Source of the DNA: PVC group bacterium
GTDB taxonomy: Bacteria > Verrucomicrobiota > Kiritimatiellia > UBA8416 > PXDI01
Length of the DNA: 11,614 bases
Direction of reading: 5' to 3'
Assembly (NCBI GenBank): GCA_003565095.1
Contig: PXDI01000354.1
Location: forward strand, 1-11,614
Position 1 is the stretch's first letter; each line of letters starts with the position of its first letter. Positions 5,749 through 11,614 of the stretch are shown here, one piece after another. The translations under genes were made by a program, and so were the position numbers. Under the pieces are notes generated by a model. The model was not told the DNA's origin. It ran no database searches and worked only from the letters and a program-made list of their open reading frames with translations.

Positions 5749-6591
5749 ATGGCGCGGTTGATGAAAAAGATGGCAAAAACGATGAAAGCGGAGCATGGCG
5801 GAGCCATCCGGGCGGAACTACTGTTTTGCGGTCCGGCATCACGTGCACAGCGCGGAACAACGCGCCTGCATCAGCATCCGCACTGGCAGGCCGAGATTGC
5901 GGTAAAGGGACCGATCGGATTCATTACCGGGGACACGGGTCATGAACTGCTGGCGGGCGATACGGTGCTGCTTTCTCCCGGCGCGTTGCACGGTTTCACT
6001 TATCCGGATGAACCGGTGCACTGGGTTACGCTGCGTTTTGTGATACATGGCCTGGCGGCGGTTCCGGCGGAGCATCTGATTCTGCTGGCCGGATCGGAGG
6101 CGGCGGGATTCAGCGGCCTGCTGGCGGCCCTGCTTGATAACCGGGCATGGCCCGCATCGGCGGCACGCACCGCCGCCGCTGAGCATGCTCTGGCGGGGCT
6201 GGCGGCATTTGTTTACACCCCGCGCAACAGCACCGCACGCGCTGCCGGATACGGAGAGAACGCCGCCGGCCAGGCGGATGAATATATACAAGCCCATCTG
6301 CAACGCAATATTACGGTGCGGGAGATAGCGGAGGCCATGGGTTATTCGGAAAGTCATGCCGCGGCGCTTTACAGAAAAACCACCGGTCGCAGCATCAAGG
6401 ATGCCGTTGATCATGCCCGCGCTGAATATGCGCAACGCCTGCTGGCATATTCAGATCAACGCATCAGCGAAGTCGCATATGCAATGGATTTTAAAGACGT
6501 CTACGCTTTTTCAAGGTTTTTTAAAAGGCTTACCGGAAAAAGTCCGCGCGAATTTCGCAATACTTATTTCCGGCAGGCGGAGACGTTTTGA
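5749..6591 (+). CDS. AraC/XylS-family transcriptional regulator
   Basis: This 280-residue regulator has an N-terminal cupin-like ligand domain and a C-terminal double helix-turn-helix domain. The cupin start shows HQHPHWQAEI (41-50) and later GDTVLLSPGALHGF (71-83), typical of sugar-sensing AraC proteins. The first HTH is near 188-210 (ITVREIAEAMGYSESHAAALYRK). The second is near 238-260 with the family signature ISEVAYAMDFKDVYAFSRFFKR followed by LTGKSPREFR. It is divergent from the TIM-barrel/enolase operon with 71 bases between the starts, so it very likely controls that operon in response to a substrate-derived ligand. The start is uncertain: ATGs also occur at 5761, 5770 and 5782, and none has a clear ribosome binding site. 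The family call is firm; target and ligand are inferred. Confidence 0.92.
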   Translation: MARLMKKMAKTMKAEHGGAIRAELLFCGPASRAQRGTTRLHQHPHWQAEIAVKGPIGFITGDTGHELLAGDTVLLSPGALHGFTYPDEPVHWVTLRFVIHGLAAVPAEHLILLAGSEAAGFSGLLAALLDNRAWPASAARTAAAEHALAGLAAFVYTPRNSTARAAGYGENAAGQADEYIQAHLQRNITVREIAEAMGYSESHAAALYRKTTGRSIKDAVDHARAEYAQRLLAYSDQRISEVAYAMDFKDVYAFSRFFKRLTGKSPREFRNTYFRQAETF

Positions 6592-6609
6592 ACCAGCAAA
6601 TCTTCCGCT

Positions 6610-6630
6610 CCTGCCGCTCAAGGCGGCAGG
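6610..6630 (+). terminator. Possible hairpin after the AraC gene
   Basis: CCTGCCGC (6610-6617) and GCGGCAGG (6623-6630) form a perfect eight-pair stem around a five-base loop, 18 bases after the stop codon. The usual T-run is missing (G-rich sequence follows), so it may attenuate or protect mRNA without acting as a full intrinsic terminator. Confidence 0.35.
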
Positions 6631-6675
6631 GGGCGTGGGCCATAATGAGAAGTACTGGTGTTTATCATCCCAAAC

Positions 6676-6704
6676 TTGACTTTCCTGGTGGACATTTGTT
6701 AAAA
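6676..6704 (+). promoter_or_regulatory. Possible purC promoter
   Basis: TTGACT (6676-6681, 5 of 6) is followed after 17 bases by TTAAAA (6699-6704, 3 of 6). The purC ribosome binding site AAGGAG lies just before the ATG at 6752. Confidence 0.3.
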
Positions 6705-6751
6705 GCTCTGGCTTTGGGGGCACAACAATTCAACAATCAAGGAGATTTGAA

Positions 6752-7861
6752 ATGAGTCTAGCACATCTGGCCATTCGTAAAACCGACGATCTTCCGCTGC
6801 GGCATGCCGGCAGCATTCACAACGGCAAAGTCCGTTCGGTCTACTGGCTTTCACCCGAAGACAGCCGCCGCATCGTGGCGCAGCGCAACTATGCCGTGCC
6901 CGCAGACACCTCACTGGGTGTTATGGTCATCAGCGACCGAATCTCGGCATATGAGATAATCTGGCAAGGCGAGGATGGCCTGATGGGTGTTCCGGGTAAG
7001 GGTGCTTCACTCAACGCCACCGCCGAGCACTGGTTCAGGGAATTCGAAAAGGCCGGACTGGCCGGCAACCATATTATGGAAACTCCCCATCCGCTGGTCT
7101 GGATCGTGCGCCGGGCCGAACCGGTTATGGTCGAAGCCATCGCGCGGCAATATATCACGGGTAGCATGTGGCGCGCATATGAAAAGGGCGAACGGGAGAT
7201 CTGCGGCATCACCCTGCCCGATGGTCTGAAGAACGGTGACAAGATGCCCGAGTTACTTATCACCCCGTCCACAAAGGGCATTCTAACCGGCATTCCCGGC
7301 GTGCCGGAACTGGACGATGTCAATATCACCCGCGACCAGATAGTCGCCAACTTCAAGGCTTTCGCCTTTAAAACGCGCGAAGATGTCGATCGCTATGAGA
7401 CCTTGCTCGCAGAAGGCGTCAAGATTATCAGTGACCAGGCCGCCGCCGCCGGCCAGTTGCTGGCCGACACTAAGTTCGAGTTCGGCTACGTTGCCAATCA
7501 GCCGGGTGCCGAAACGGACTACTCCATGATCTATATCGACGAAGTCGGCACGCTCGATTCATCGCGCTACTGGGATCTTGCCGCCTATCGTGAGGGCAAG
7601 ATGGTTGAAAACTCAAAAGAGCGTTTCCGCAAGCTGCTGTGCGACGCCGTGCCTGACAAGGATGTGCTGCTGAACAAGGATCGCATGGCGGAGCGTGGAC
7701 CGCTCGGTGAATCATTCAAGGTGCCGGTCGATGCCATGATGGCCATTGGCGATCTCTATCGCGACATAGCCGAACGCCTGACCGGAACGCCCGTACCCCG
7801 GATCGAGAATGCGCGGCAGGAAATTCTCGACGCACTGGCCCCGTACGGAATCGTTCAGTAA
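6752..7861 (+). CDS. purC: Phosphoribosylaminoimidazole-succinocarboxamide synthase (SAICAR synthase)
   Basis: PurC joins aspartate to CAIR using ATP to give SAICAR, a cytoplasmic step of de novo purine synthesis. The 369-residue protein begins with a HNGKVRSVYWL segment (23-33, the ATP-binding 'G.VR..Y' strand). It carries the SAICAR signature SDRISAYE (61-68), then MVEAIARQYITGSMW (126-140), and the second signature LLADTKFEFG (236-245). A DEVGTLDSSRYW (263-274) region follows, where the family has 'DE..TPDSSR.W'. It is longer than the roughly 240-residue E. coli enzyme and belongs to the longer class with N- and C-terminal extensions. The ATG is supported by AAGGAG about seven bases upstream. 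It stands alone, without other pur genes in the window, so purine genes here are probably dispersed. All signature motifs are intact. Confidence 0.95.
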   Translation: MSLAHLAIRKTDDLPLRHAGSIHNGKVRSVYWLSPEDSRRIVAQRNYAVPADTSLGVMVISDRISAYEIIWQGEDGLMGVPGKGASLNATAEHWFREFEKAGLAGNHIMETPHPLVWIVRRAEPVMVEAIARQYITGSMWRAYEKGEREICGITLPDGLKNGDKMPELLITPSTKGILTGIPGVPELDDVNITRDQIVANFKAFAFKTREDVDRYETLLAEGVKIISDQAAAAGQLLADTKFEFGYVANQPGAETDYSMIYIDEVGTLDSSRYWDLAAYREGKMVENSKERFRKLLCDAVPDKDVLLNKDRMAERGPLGESFKVPVDAMMAIGDLYRDIAERLTGTPVPRIENARQEILDALAPYGIVQ

Positions 7862-7863
7862 AG

Positions 7864-7929
7864 CAGAAAAAAAACATTTACCTTTTGGGCGGACTCCGGT
7901 CTTTAAGCAACAGGATGTGTTTTTTTCTG
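7864..7929. repeat. A-tract/T-tract inverted repeat between purC and mgtE
   Basis: CAGA(8)CA at 7864-7876 is mirrored by TGT(7)CTG at 7918-7929 (about 12 pairs, one unpaired A), with a 41-base loop. The loop holds a small CGGA-C-TCCG hairpin. It could act as a weak bidirectional terminator; this is uncertain. Confidence 0.35.
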
Positions 7930-7978
7930 GCGTTGATATCCATACCGGATTAGTGTGGCTGAATAAACGGGGATCCCA

Positions 7979-9344
7979 ATGGCAAACAACAACGACGAAA
8001 AAAGCGCCGAACTGATTGCGGCAATCACCGACAAGGAATGGGACCTTGTGCGGCAGGCGCTTTCCGGAATGCATCCCGCCGATATTGCCGACATAATCGA
8101 GAACACTCCGGAAAAAGAGCGTGCCGGGCTTTTCGAACAGTTGGATGACGAAACCCAGGCGGACGTCCTTACCGAACTTGACGATTCGATTGAGGAAGAG
8201 CTGCTGGACGCACTCTCTCCGGATGAGATCTCCGCGCTGGTCGAGGAAATGGCGCCCGATGATGCTGCCGATATGCTGGGTGAACTTGACGCGCAGCGCA
8301 GCGAAACGGTCCTGAATCTGCTTGATGAAGAAGATTCACAAGAGGTCCGGGAGTTGCTCGCGTACGAGGAGGACACTGCCGGCGGCATCATGACCACCGA
8401 CTTTGTGGCGCTTTCCGGTGATCGGACTGCCGGTGAAGCGTTAAACTATATCGGCGCGCTTGAGCTTGATGAACCGCTCCACTCCACTTATGTAATAGAT
8501 GAAGATAAGCGCCTGCTGGGTTATGTTCAGATCTGGAAAATGCTGAAAAACGCCAACCGGCGGAAAACGCTGCGCGAACTGGCTGAAACAGATATTTTCT
8601 CTGTGCATACCGATACCGACTAGGAAGAGGCGGCGCGGATAATGTCAAAATACGATCTTACCTCTATGCCGGTACTGGACGCCACCGGCCGGATGGTCGG
8701 CCGGATTACCATTGACGATATTGTTGATGTTATCGAGGAAGAGGCTTCTGAAGATATCTTTAAACTGGCCGGATCTTCCGATGATGAGCTCGCCGCTGGC
8801 AGCCTCCCGTGCTCGGCTCCCCTGGCTGCTGGTAACGCTGGCGACCGGACTGATAACCAGCATGATTCTTAAAGCTTTCATGCACAGTATCACCAGTCTT
8901 GAAATCATCGCCCTCAGTTTTTTTGTTCCGATCGTCATGGCGATGGGGGGTAACACCGGCATTCAGTCCTCAACCCTGATAGTTCGCGGACTGGCCGTCG
9001 GTTCGTTCAGTGGTCGCAAGTTATACCGGGTGTTTATACGGGAAATTGCCACGGGGGCGATGATGGGGCTGATCTGCGGGGTTGCCATCGGCCTGTGGGC
9101 GCATTTCATTATCGGGCAGTCCACCAGCTACCATCCGGCCTATCTGGCTCTTTCGGTCGGCCTGGCACTGCTGGGGGCAATGGTCTTTGCCGCATCTTTC
9201 GGCTCATTTGTTCCGCTGCTGCTGAACCGTCTGGGCTTCGATCCCGCCATCGCCGCGGGGCCTTTTGTCACCGCCTCAAATGATATCACCGCCCTCCTGA
9301 TCTATTACGGCATTATCATGCTGATGATGGCGGCAATTATGTAG
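7979..9344 (+). pseudogene. mgtE: Magnesium channel/transporter MgtE, disrupted by an amber stop and a frameshift
   Basis: MgtE is a dimeric inner-membrane Mg2+ channel gated by cytoplasmic Mg2+ binding. The parts appear in correct order. First comes an acidic helical N domain (codons 1-130, with ADIADIIENTPEKERAGLF repeats). Then CBS1 opens with YEEDTAGGIMTTDFVAL, and CBS2 follows (MSKYDLTSMPVLD to DDIVDVIEEEASEDIFKLAG). Last come five membrane helices with the GGNTGIQSSTLIVRGLA signature and SNDITALLIYY. Two lesions break it. An in-frame TAG at 8621-8623 lies between the CBS domains (probably CAG originally, as 'TDTD-Q-EEAARIM' reads smoothly). A shift to the next frame (+1) at about 8783-8800 joins '...SSDDE' to 'SPLAASRARLPWLL'. 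The linker also looks a few residues short, so a small deletion such as 2 mod 3 bases is likely. Without both lesions it would encode about 454 residues. Sequencing error is the main alternative. Confidence 0.9.
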
Positions 9345-9347
9345 ATT

Positions 9348-9364
9348 TCGACGCTTAGCGTCGA
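9348..9364 (+). terminator. Hairpin just after mgtE, possible terminator
   Basis: TCGACGC (9348-9354), TTA loop, GCGTCGA (9358-9364) is a perfect seven-pair stem three bases after the mgtE stop. It is followed by TAAACCTTTTAG, a poor but present T-rich tail. Confidence 0.5.
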
Positions 9365-9435
9365 TAAACCTTTTAGTTGTAATGGTTTAGATAAAAAATG
9401 GTGTCCAAGGGGCTTAGCCGTCCGAAAATACCACC

Positions 9436-9531
9436 TTATCTGGTCTTGTAAGATTCCGTGGCTGAGAAGGCGCCGATCGACAGCAGCCCGGCGGCCATCA
9501 GCAGAATCAAGACTGTTGTGAATTTTCTCAT
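9436..9531 (-). CDS. Tiny signal-peptide-like protein (31 residues)
   Basis: The frame encodes a short basic N-terminus (MRKF), a hydrophobic core (TTVLILLMAAGLLSIGAF) and a small-residue cleavage-like site (FSA), then only seven residues (TESYKTR) before a TAA. This is a textbook export signal with almost no mature protein. It starts 10 bases after the stop of the aldo/keto reductase on the same strand, so it could be cotranscribed. There is no clear ribosome binding site. It may be a secreted micropeptide, or the stump of a secreted protein whose body was lost; the sequence after the stop shows no recognisable continuation. No family recognised. Confidence 0.4.
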   Translation of the reverse strand: MRKFTTVLILLMAAGLLSIGAFSATESYKTR

Positions 9532-9541
9532 AAAACAGCCG

Positions 9542-10510
9542 TTATCTTTTGACGCATCCCGCATCGTTTAGCAACGTCATTTCGTCTGCTGTTAGTTTTA
9601 TTTCCAGACACTTAAATGTATCGTTGATCTGTTCGATGCTGCTGCAGCCGAAGAGTGGCAGCACCTGCGGATTACTGTGCAGCAGCCAGGCCAGAACAAT
9701 CTGGTTGGCGCTGACGCCGCGGGTCTGCGCCACTTGACCGAGGACCTTCAGGCGTGCGGCGCTGTCCGGTCCGGCAAATTTCGCTGTAAGAGGTTGATCC
9801 GGATGCATATATGCTCCACGGACCAGTGGTGAATAGGCGATCACGGTGATATCTTTGCGCGCGCATTGGTCAAGAAACTCCGGGCTGGCCGGTGGCCAGA
9901 GTTCGGGCCTAAACCCCGGCACAGGACGCAGATAGGTATGATTCTGCTGAACACAGCAGAATTGCGCCAGTTGCTGGTGTGCGCTGGTGCTTAGTGCATC
10001 GGCGAGACGCCATGAAGTAAAATTGCTGGCACCGATCGCGCGGGTTTTCCCTTCCCGGATCAGTTTGTCAAAAGCGCCCAGCATTTCATCCAACGGCAGC
10101 ATTCCGGCATCATTGTGCGCGTAAAACAGGTCCAGACAATCAATCCCCAGCCGTTTGAGACTTTTTTCACATTCGCGGATAATAATTTCCGCGCGCAGAC
10201 TTGTTTCTGCGCCGGGATCTTCTTCCGTGCCGGTATAGCCGAACCCGACCTTGCTGGCGATTTGCACTTTATCGCGGCAGCCGCGCGCTTTCAACCAGTG
10301 TCCCAGCAGCCGTTCACTTTCTCCGCCGAAGCCGCCTTCATACCACGCTGCATAACAGTTGGCGGTATCCAGAAAAGTGCCCCCGGCTTCAATATACCGG
10401 TCAAGCAATGTATAAGAAATGTCCGCCGGTGTTTTTGTTCCCATATACATGGTGCCAAGACACAGCACACTCACTTCCACATCCGTTGTACCTAGTTTTA
10501 CTTTCTGCAT
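9542..10510 (-). CDS. Aldo/keto reductase family oxidoreductase
   Basis: This 322-residue protein is an NADPH-linked TIM-barrel reductase of carbonyl compounds. The catalytic tetrad is visible: D48 (TFLDTAN), Y53 (NCYAAW), K87 (IASKVGF) and H132 (LFYAHND). The 'LGTMYMGTKTP' start, GASNFTSW and the later VIAYSPLVRG strand are typical of AKRs resembling YajO/Tas or the AKR11/12 type. Length fits the family. The ATG at 10508-10510 follows ACGGAGA at proper spacing. It lies on the minus strand, 141 bases downstream of the VapC gene and directly upstream of the tiny signal-peptide ORF. Such enzymes sit in many sugar and glycoside clusters of PVC bacteria, but the substrate cannot be deduced. Confidence 0.92.
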   Translation of the reverse strand: MQKVKLGTTDVEVSVLCLGTMYMGTKTPADISYTLLDRYIEAGGTFLDTANCYAAWYEGGFGGESERLLGHWLKARGCRDKVQIASKVGFGYTGTEEDPGAETSLRAEIIIRECEKSLKRLGIDCLDLFYAHNDAGMLPLDEMLGAFDKLIREGKTRAIGASNFTSWRLADALSTSAHQQLAQFCCVQQNHTYLRPVPGFRPELWPPASPEFLDQCARKDITVIAYSPLVRGAYMHPDQPLTAKFAGPDSAARLKVLGQVAQTRGVSANQIVLAWLLHSNPQVLPLFGCSSIEQINDTFKCLEIKLTADEMTLLNDAGCVKR

Positions 10511-10651
10511 AATCGAATCTCCGTTATAATGAACAATTCAGGTGTGCAGTATAACCAACGAACAAGTAGATTGCACAGAAAAAAATGGACGGTTCGCGAT
10601 GCCGACGCGGTGAGTGCTCTGGATGCTCATAATCGTCATGGGGGCCACTTG

Positions 10652-11038
10652 TCATCCGGCGCGAGCTATTTGCGGCAGATGGTCAAAATGCCGGTCTCGT
10701 GAATAGAGCAGAAGATTATGTTGCACAACAAGCGCGGCGAGCCAGATATCATTAGTAGGAATAGGAGTACCCTTCTCTCGTAACTGTCGATAGATGCGCG
10801 CATAGTGAAAAGAGGTCTGTTCGTCAGCAAAGCAGCAAACAACACGCGGACGGTTAAGAAACATGCTGAGTACGGCTTCATTCTTGCGTGAAAGAGTTCC
10901 GCAGGCAAATCCGGCCCGCAGTTCGGCAAGTACGGTGAAGGGTACATAAATCCGGTCTGCATGGCGGAACATGTTGACAACAGCACCGATGCCTTCGCAG
11001 AAATCGCGATAACGGTTAGTATCAATCGCCATTCTCAT
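10652..11038 (-). CDS. vapC: VapC-type PIN-domain toxin (ribonuclease)
   Basis: This 128-residue PIN-domain protein should be an Mg2+/Mn2+-dependent RNase; known VapCs cut tRNA or rRNA. The acidic catalytic set is complete: D6 (AIDTN), E39 (VLAELRAG), D97 (TNDIWLAA) and D115 (YSRDRHFDHLP). The spacing matches the VapC/FitB group. I start at the ATG at 11036-11038, which overlaps the vapB stop as ATGA; an in-frame ATG at 11044 two codons earlier is also possible, and another lies two codons later. Toxin and antitoxin form one operon, the third TA module in the window. It precedes the aldo/keto reductase on the same strand. Confidence 0.92.
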   Translation of the reverse strand: MRMAIDTNRYRDFCEGIGAVVNMFRHADRIYVPFTVLAELRAGFACGTLSRKNEAVLSMFLNRPRVVCCFADEQTSFHYARIYRQLREKGTPIPTNDIWLAALVVQHNLLLYSRDRHFDHLPQIARAG

Positions 11039-11292
11039 TTCCATAGATCCTCATCTATTTGATCCATTTCCGCGATTGCCTGATCGAACGCGGGATCCGG
11101 CACCCAGGTTCCCGCCAAGTCATCAAGGTCATGCTGCGCAGGCACCTGATCTGCCAGGCCTACGCCTTTTTCCAAAGCGGAGATGGCGGCACGGTTCAGG
11201 CTGACGGTATACTCCGTTGCCATCTCCCGCAGACGGCGATCCAGCCGCTCCGGAATATCCCTGAGGGTATATTGTGTGCGGTTCTTTTTCAT
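11035..11292 (-). CDS. vapB: VapB/FitA-type antitoxin, ribbon-helix-helix
   Basis: This 85-residue protein is the antitoxin for the adjacent VapC. The N-terminal half (YTLRDIPERLDRRLREMA, then SLNRAAISALEKGVG) is the FitA/Arc-like ribbon-helix-helix pattern: a beta strand followed by two helices ending in 'ALE.G'. The C-terminal half is acidic with two Trp residues (DDLAGTW, EDLWK), suited to binding the PIN active site. The start chosen is the ATG at 11290-11292. A longer frame to 11331 adds 13 residues without family character. No ribosome binding site is seen, and a -10-like TATTAT lies six bases upstream, suggesting leaderless translation. The complex probably binds the palindrome in the promoter. 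Confidence 0.88.
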   Translation of the reverse strand: MKKNRTQYTLRDIPERLDRRLREMATEYTVSLNRAAISALEKGVGLADQVPAQHDLDDLAGTWVPDPAFDQAIAEMDQIDEDLWK

Positions 11293-11298
11293 GCATTC

Positions 11299-11327
11299 AT
11301 AATATGCCATCAGTGCATGCACTACAA
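11299..11327 (-). promoter_or_regulatory. Predicted vapBC promoter with a 12-base palindromic operator
   Basis: On the minus strand TTGTAG (11322-11327, weak) and TATTAT (11299-11304, 5 of 6) are 17 bases apart, and the vapB ATG follows six bases after the -10. The spacer contains the perfect palindrome AGTGCATGCACT (11312-11323), which reaches into the -35. Binding there would block RNA polymerase. Confidence 0.45.
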
Positions 11328-11362
11328 GCATTCATCCTGCCGGTGAAATAATTTCTTCAAGC

Positions 11363-11387
11363 GCTCGCTGACCTTGTGTCGGCGAGC
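11363..11387. repeat. Palindromic repeat copy 3
   Basis: GCTCGCTGAC (11363-11372) and GTCGGCGAGC (11378-11387) pair at 9 of 10 positions, plus a T-G wobble, around CTTGT. The loop is longer than in the other copies. Confidence 0.7.
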
Positions 11388-11566
11388 AAGGAGATTCTGC
11401 CAAGCTCTATCGTGAAAAAAGAGCACGAGCCCGATTGGCGCAAGAACAGCGCGAAACCCATAATATTGCTCAATAAGGGCTCAGTTTTATTCGGGAGTAT
11501 CCCGAATGGCGCTAGCTTAAGCTCATATCTTGATTAGAGAGGTTCTCAAAAGTCTTGCCTTGGTAA
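11388..11566. other. Gene-poor segment between palindromic repeat copies 3 and 4
   Basis: No recognised gene. One minus-strand frame stays open for about 58 codons, entering copy 3, but has no plausible start, ribosome binding site or family resemblance. A perfect inverted repeat ATTCGGGA-GTA-TCCCGAAT sits at 11489-11507. The bounding repeats suggest the whole stretch could be one non-coding mobile unit. Confidence 0.4.
11489..11507. repeat. Perfect 8-base-pair inverted repeat
   Basis: ATTCGGGA (11489-11496), GTA, TCCCGAAT (11500-11507). It lies inside the segment bounded by repeat copies 3 and 4; on the minus strand it is followed by AAAACTGAGCCC, not a U-run. Confidence 0.6.
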
Positions 11567-11593
11567 CGCTCGCTGACCTTGGTCGGCGAGCGG
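11567..11593. repeat. Palindromic repeat copy 4
   Basis: CGCTCGCTGACC (11567-11578), TT, GGTCGGCGAGCG (11581-11592) pairs at 11 of 12 positions, plus a T-G wobble. The right arm through 11593 is identical over 13 bases to copy 1 at 3255-3267, more than 8 kb away. Confidence 0.75.
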
Positions 11594-11614
11594 AAAAATC
11601 GAGAGAAAGAAAAC

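Noticed and set aside
6356..6679. Plus-strand frame of 107 codons overlapping the AraC gene end
   Set aside because: It is in a different frame from the well-supported AraC HTH region and shows no domain or ribosome binding site.
7862..7978. Magnesium riboswitch (M-box) before mgtE
   Set aside because: The 117-base gap has no recognisable M-box core and only an A/T-tract inverted repeat and a tiny stem; it is shorter than known M-box leaders.
8621..8623. UAG read as an amino acid (recoding or reassigned stop)
   Set aside because: The gene ends naturally in TAG, the other genes use TAA or TGA, and a second unrelated frameshift lies 170 bases downstream, which fits decay or error better.
8642..8872. 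Separate small CBS-domain protein
   Set aside because: The frame is the in-frame continuation of mgtE after the amber codon and carries only its second CBS domain, so it is part of a broken gene, not an independent one.
11363..11593. CRISPR array or attachment sites
   Set aside because: Only two repeat units with a 180-base interval occur here, each is a self-complementary hairpin, and no cas or integrase gene is present.

Overview
The window reads as a piece of a PVC-superphylum chromosome, most likely a Kiritimatiellota or Lentisphaerae-type bacterium. This is inferred from the gene mix, not from any marker gene: a sulfatase fragment, a Gfo/Idh/MocA oxidoreductase, an enolase-superfamily enzyme, a xylose-isomerase-like TIM barrel, an AraC regulator, a large aldo/keto reductase and several toxin-antitoxin (TA) modules. 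No rRNA, tRNA, CRISPR array, integrase or transposase gene was found.

Layout. 1-467: remnants on the minus strand. They comprise a C-terminal-type sulfatase piece running off the left edge, a 36-residue one-helix peptide, and a cluster of inverted repeats. 490-1895: two adjacent TA modules on the minus strand, DinJ-YafQ and MazEF. 1947-5677: a minus-strand catabolic cluster. A TIM-barrel isomerase/epimerase-like gene overlaps an MLE-subgroup enolase-superfamily gene by one base (TAATG). After a 264-base gap with two palindromic repeats comes a Gfo/Idh/MocA oxidoreductase. 5749-6591: a divergent AraC-family regulator, the likely controller of that cluster. 6752-7861: purC. 7979-9344: an mgtE magnesium-channel gene broken by an in-frame amber codon and a frameshift. 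9436-9531: a tiny signal-peptide-like ORF directly behind an aldo/keto reductase (9542-10510). 10652-11292: a third TA module, VapBC. 11361-11614: gene-poor DNA bounded by two more copies of the palindromic repeat.

How it fits together. The AraC regulator, the TIM barrel, the enolase-superfamily enzyme and the oxidoreductase probably process one small acid, sugar or dipeptide-like substrate. The substrate cannot be read from sequence. The purC and mgtE genes are housekeeping by family, but mgtE appears dead.

The most notable signals are: (i) a family of four short palindromes occurring as two pairs; (ii) two antitoxin genes (mazE, vapB) whose predicted -10 boxes sit exactly six bases before the ATG with a palindrome in the promoter, suggesting leaderless autoregulated messages; (iii) the double lesion in mgtE; (iv) a TIM-barrel enzyme in which both usual metal-binding glutamates seem replaced. 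I did not see a clear defence system or other wholly new multi-gene system.
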